Source: Bradyrhizobiaceae bacterium
Lineage (GTDB): Bacteria; Pseudomonadota; Alphaproteobacteria; Rhizobiales; Xanthobacteraceae
Assembly (NCBI GenBank): GCA_020544565.1
Contig: CP078014.1
Span: 186,001 to 250,000, forward strand
DNA length: 64,000 bases
Direction of reading: 5' to 3'
Under the pieces are notes generated by a model. That model had not been told where the DNA came from. It did not search any database and worked only from the letters and a program-made list of their open reading frames with translations. Made by a program: the position numbers and the translations under genes. Positions 63,096-64,000 of the stretch are shown here, piece after piece; the first letter of the stretch is position 1, and each line of letters opens with the position of its first letter.

Positions 63096-64000
63096 ATGGC
63101 CTTCACTGATATTTTCATCAAGCGGCCGGTGCTGTCGCTGGTCGTCAGCCTGCTGATTCTGCTGATCGGCTTCAAGGCGGCGACAAGCCTCGGTATCCGG
63201 CAGTATCCCAAGCTGTCGAACACCGTCATCACCGTGACGACGTCATATCCCGGTGCGTCGCCGGACCTGATGCAGGGCTTCATCACCCAGCCGATCGAGC
63301 AGGCGGTGGCGTCCGCGGAAGGCGTCGACTACATCACCTCGTCGTCGGTGCAGGGCACGAGCACCATCTCGGTCTATGTCAAGCTCAACGTCGAGCCCAA
63401 TTTCGCCCTGACCGAGGTGATGTCCAAGGTCAATTCGGTCCGTTATCTGATTCCGAAGGAATCCAACGACCCCGTCATCACCAAATCGACCGGCCAGACC
63501 ACGGCCGTGATGTATATCGGCTTCTCCAGCGACGAACTGACCGGCCCGCAGATTTCCGACTATCTCGCGCGCGTGGTGCAGCCGATCCTGTCCACGGTCG
63601 ATGGCGTCGCATCCGCCGATATTCTCGGTGCGCAGACGCTCGCCACCCGCATCTGGCTCGATCCGGCACGCATGGCGGGTCGCAACGTCTCGCCGGACGA
63701 TGTCGCGGCCGCGATCCGCGCTAACAACTTCCAGGCCGCCGCCGGCCAGGCCAAGGGTTATTTCATCGTTTCCAACGTCACCACCAACACCGATCTCACC
63801 AATATCGACCAGTTCAAACGCATGACGGTGAAGTCGAAGGACGGCGGTTTCGTTCGGCTCGAAGACATCGCGGTGGTGGAGCTTGGCGCGCAGAGTACCG
63901 ATTCGAGCGTGTCGCTCAGCGGCCAGCACGCGATCTTCATCGGCGTGCAGGCGACGCCGCAGGGTAACCCGCTCACCATCGTCAAGGGCGTGCGCGGATT
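63096..64000 (+). CDS. RND efflux transporter, HAE1 family (partial, 5' end)
   Basis: The first 301 residues of a pump cut by the window end. The N-terminus FTDIFIKRPVLSLVVSLLIL is TM1 of the HAE1 family, followed by the periplasmic pore domain (IRQYPKLSNTVITVTTSYPG, TSSSVQGTSTISVYVKLNVE). QGNPLTIVKGVRG is near the cut. The frame is open to the last base. ATG 63096 has GGAG upstream. It completes a tetR-adaptor-pump operon; an outer-membrane channel may lie beyond the window. Confidence 0.93.
   Translation, partial: MAFTDIFIKRPVLSLVVSLLILLIGFKAATSLGIRQYPKLSNTVITVTTSYPGASPDLMQGFITQPIEQAVASAEGVDYITSSSVQGTSTISVYVKLNVEPNFALTEVMSKVNSVRYLIPKESNDPVITKSTGQTTAVMYIGFSSDELTGPQISDYLARVVQPILSTVDGVASADILGAQTLATRIWLDPARMAGRNVSPDDVAAAIRANNFQAAAGQAKGYFIVSNVTTNTDLTNIDQFKRMTVKSKDGGFVRLEDIAVVELGAQSTDSSVSLSGQHAIFIGVQATPQGNPLTIVKGVRG

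Overview
This is a chromosome segment of about 64-65% GC (estimated by eye). It most likely comes from an alphaproteobacterium of the Hyphomicrobiales, in the Bradyrhizobium/Rhodopseudomonas/Afipia group (Nitrobacteraceae). The basis is the bifunctional transaldolase/phosphoglucose isomerase fusion, the many solute-binding-protein transporters (ABC, TRAP, TTT), the fatty-acid and aromatic-acid type catabolic genes, and the REP-like hairpin repeats. I saw no rRNA, tRNA, IS element, prophage or CRISPR array.

Layout. 1-2644: end of a sugar/polyol-type ABC operon (binding-protein tail, two permeases, an endonuclease/exonuclease/phosphatase-family enzyme). 2656-6838: a crotonase and two acyl-CoA dehydrogenases, preceded by a LysR gene. 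7162-10868: aldehyde dehydrogenase, aldo/keto reductase and a beta-hydroxyacid dehydrogenase, with a short relic of a second tal-pgi 3' end. 10873-17254: tal-pgi, then a chemoreceptor overlapping fumarylacetoacetase. 17251-22882: DMT transporter, two M20 peptidases, a kynurenine-formamidase-like hydrolase and an MFS carrier. 23091-28142: carboxymuconolactone-decarboxylase-like protein and a complete livKHMGF-type ABC operon. 28535-32387: TRAP transporter and ferredoxin-NADP reductase. 32409-37336: RND efflux pump with a divergent MarR regulator. 37342-40719: CitE-like lyase, GntR regulator and acyl-CoA synthetase. 40903-42969: a divergent hemC converging on hemE. 43168-48726: nitronate monooxygenase, SelO with a 29-residue membrane peptide upstream, an RraA-like protein, a 2-hydroxyacid dehydrogenase and a four-cysteine protein of unknown function. 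48723-54292: MFS carrier, oligopeptidase B, an amidohydrolase and NikR. 54636-60873: a complete TTT transporter converging on a TAXI-TRAP transporter. 61169-64000: TetR and the start of a second RND pump, cut by the window edge.

Taken together this is a region for uptake and breakdown of organic acids and nitrogen compounds. Four binding-protein-dependent carriers are complete and a fifth is partial. They sit beside CoA-thioester enzymes, dehydrogenases and amidohydrolases, each group usually with its own regulator (LysR, MarR, GntR, NikR, TetR). Genes are tightly packed, with many 1-50 nt overlaps. Convergent 3' ends often carry hairpins or REP-like repeats.

I found no obviously new multi-gene system. 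The strongest unusual signals are the tal-pgi relic, the divergent HemC, a crotonase lacking both hydratase glutamates, the small peptide before selO, a tetR gene that looks leaderless, the chemoreceptor/fumarylacetoacetase overlap, and several clean unassigned palindromes in promoter regions.
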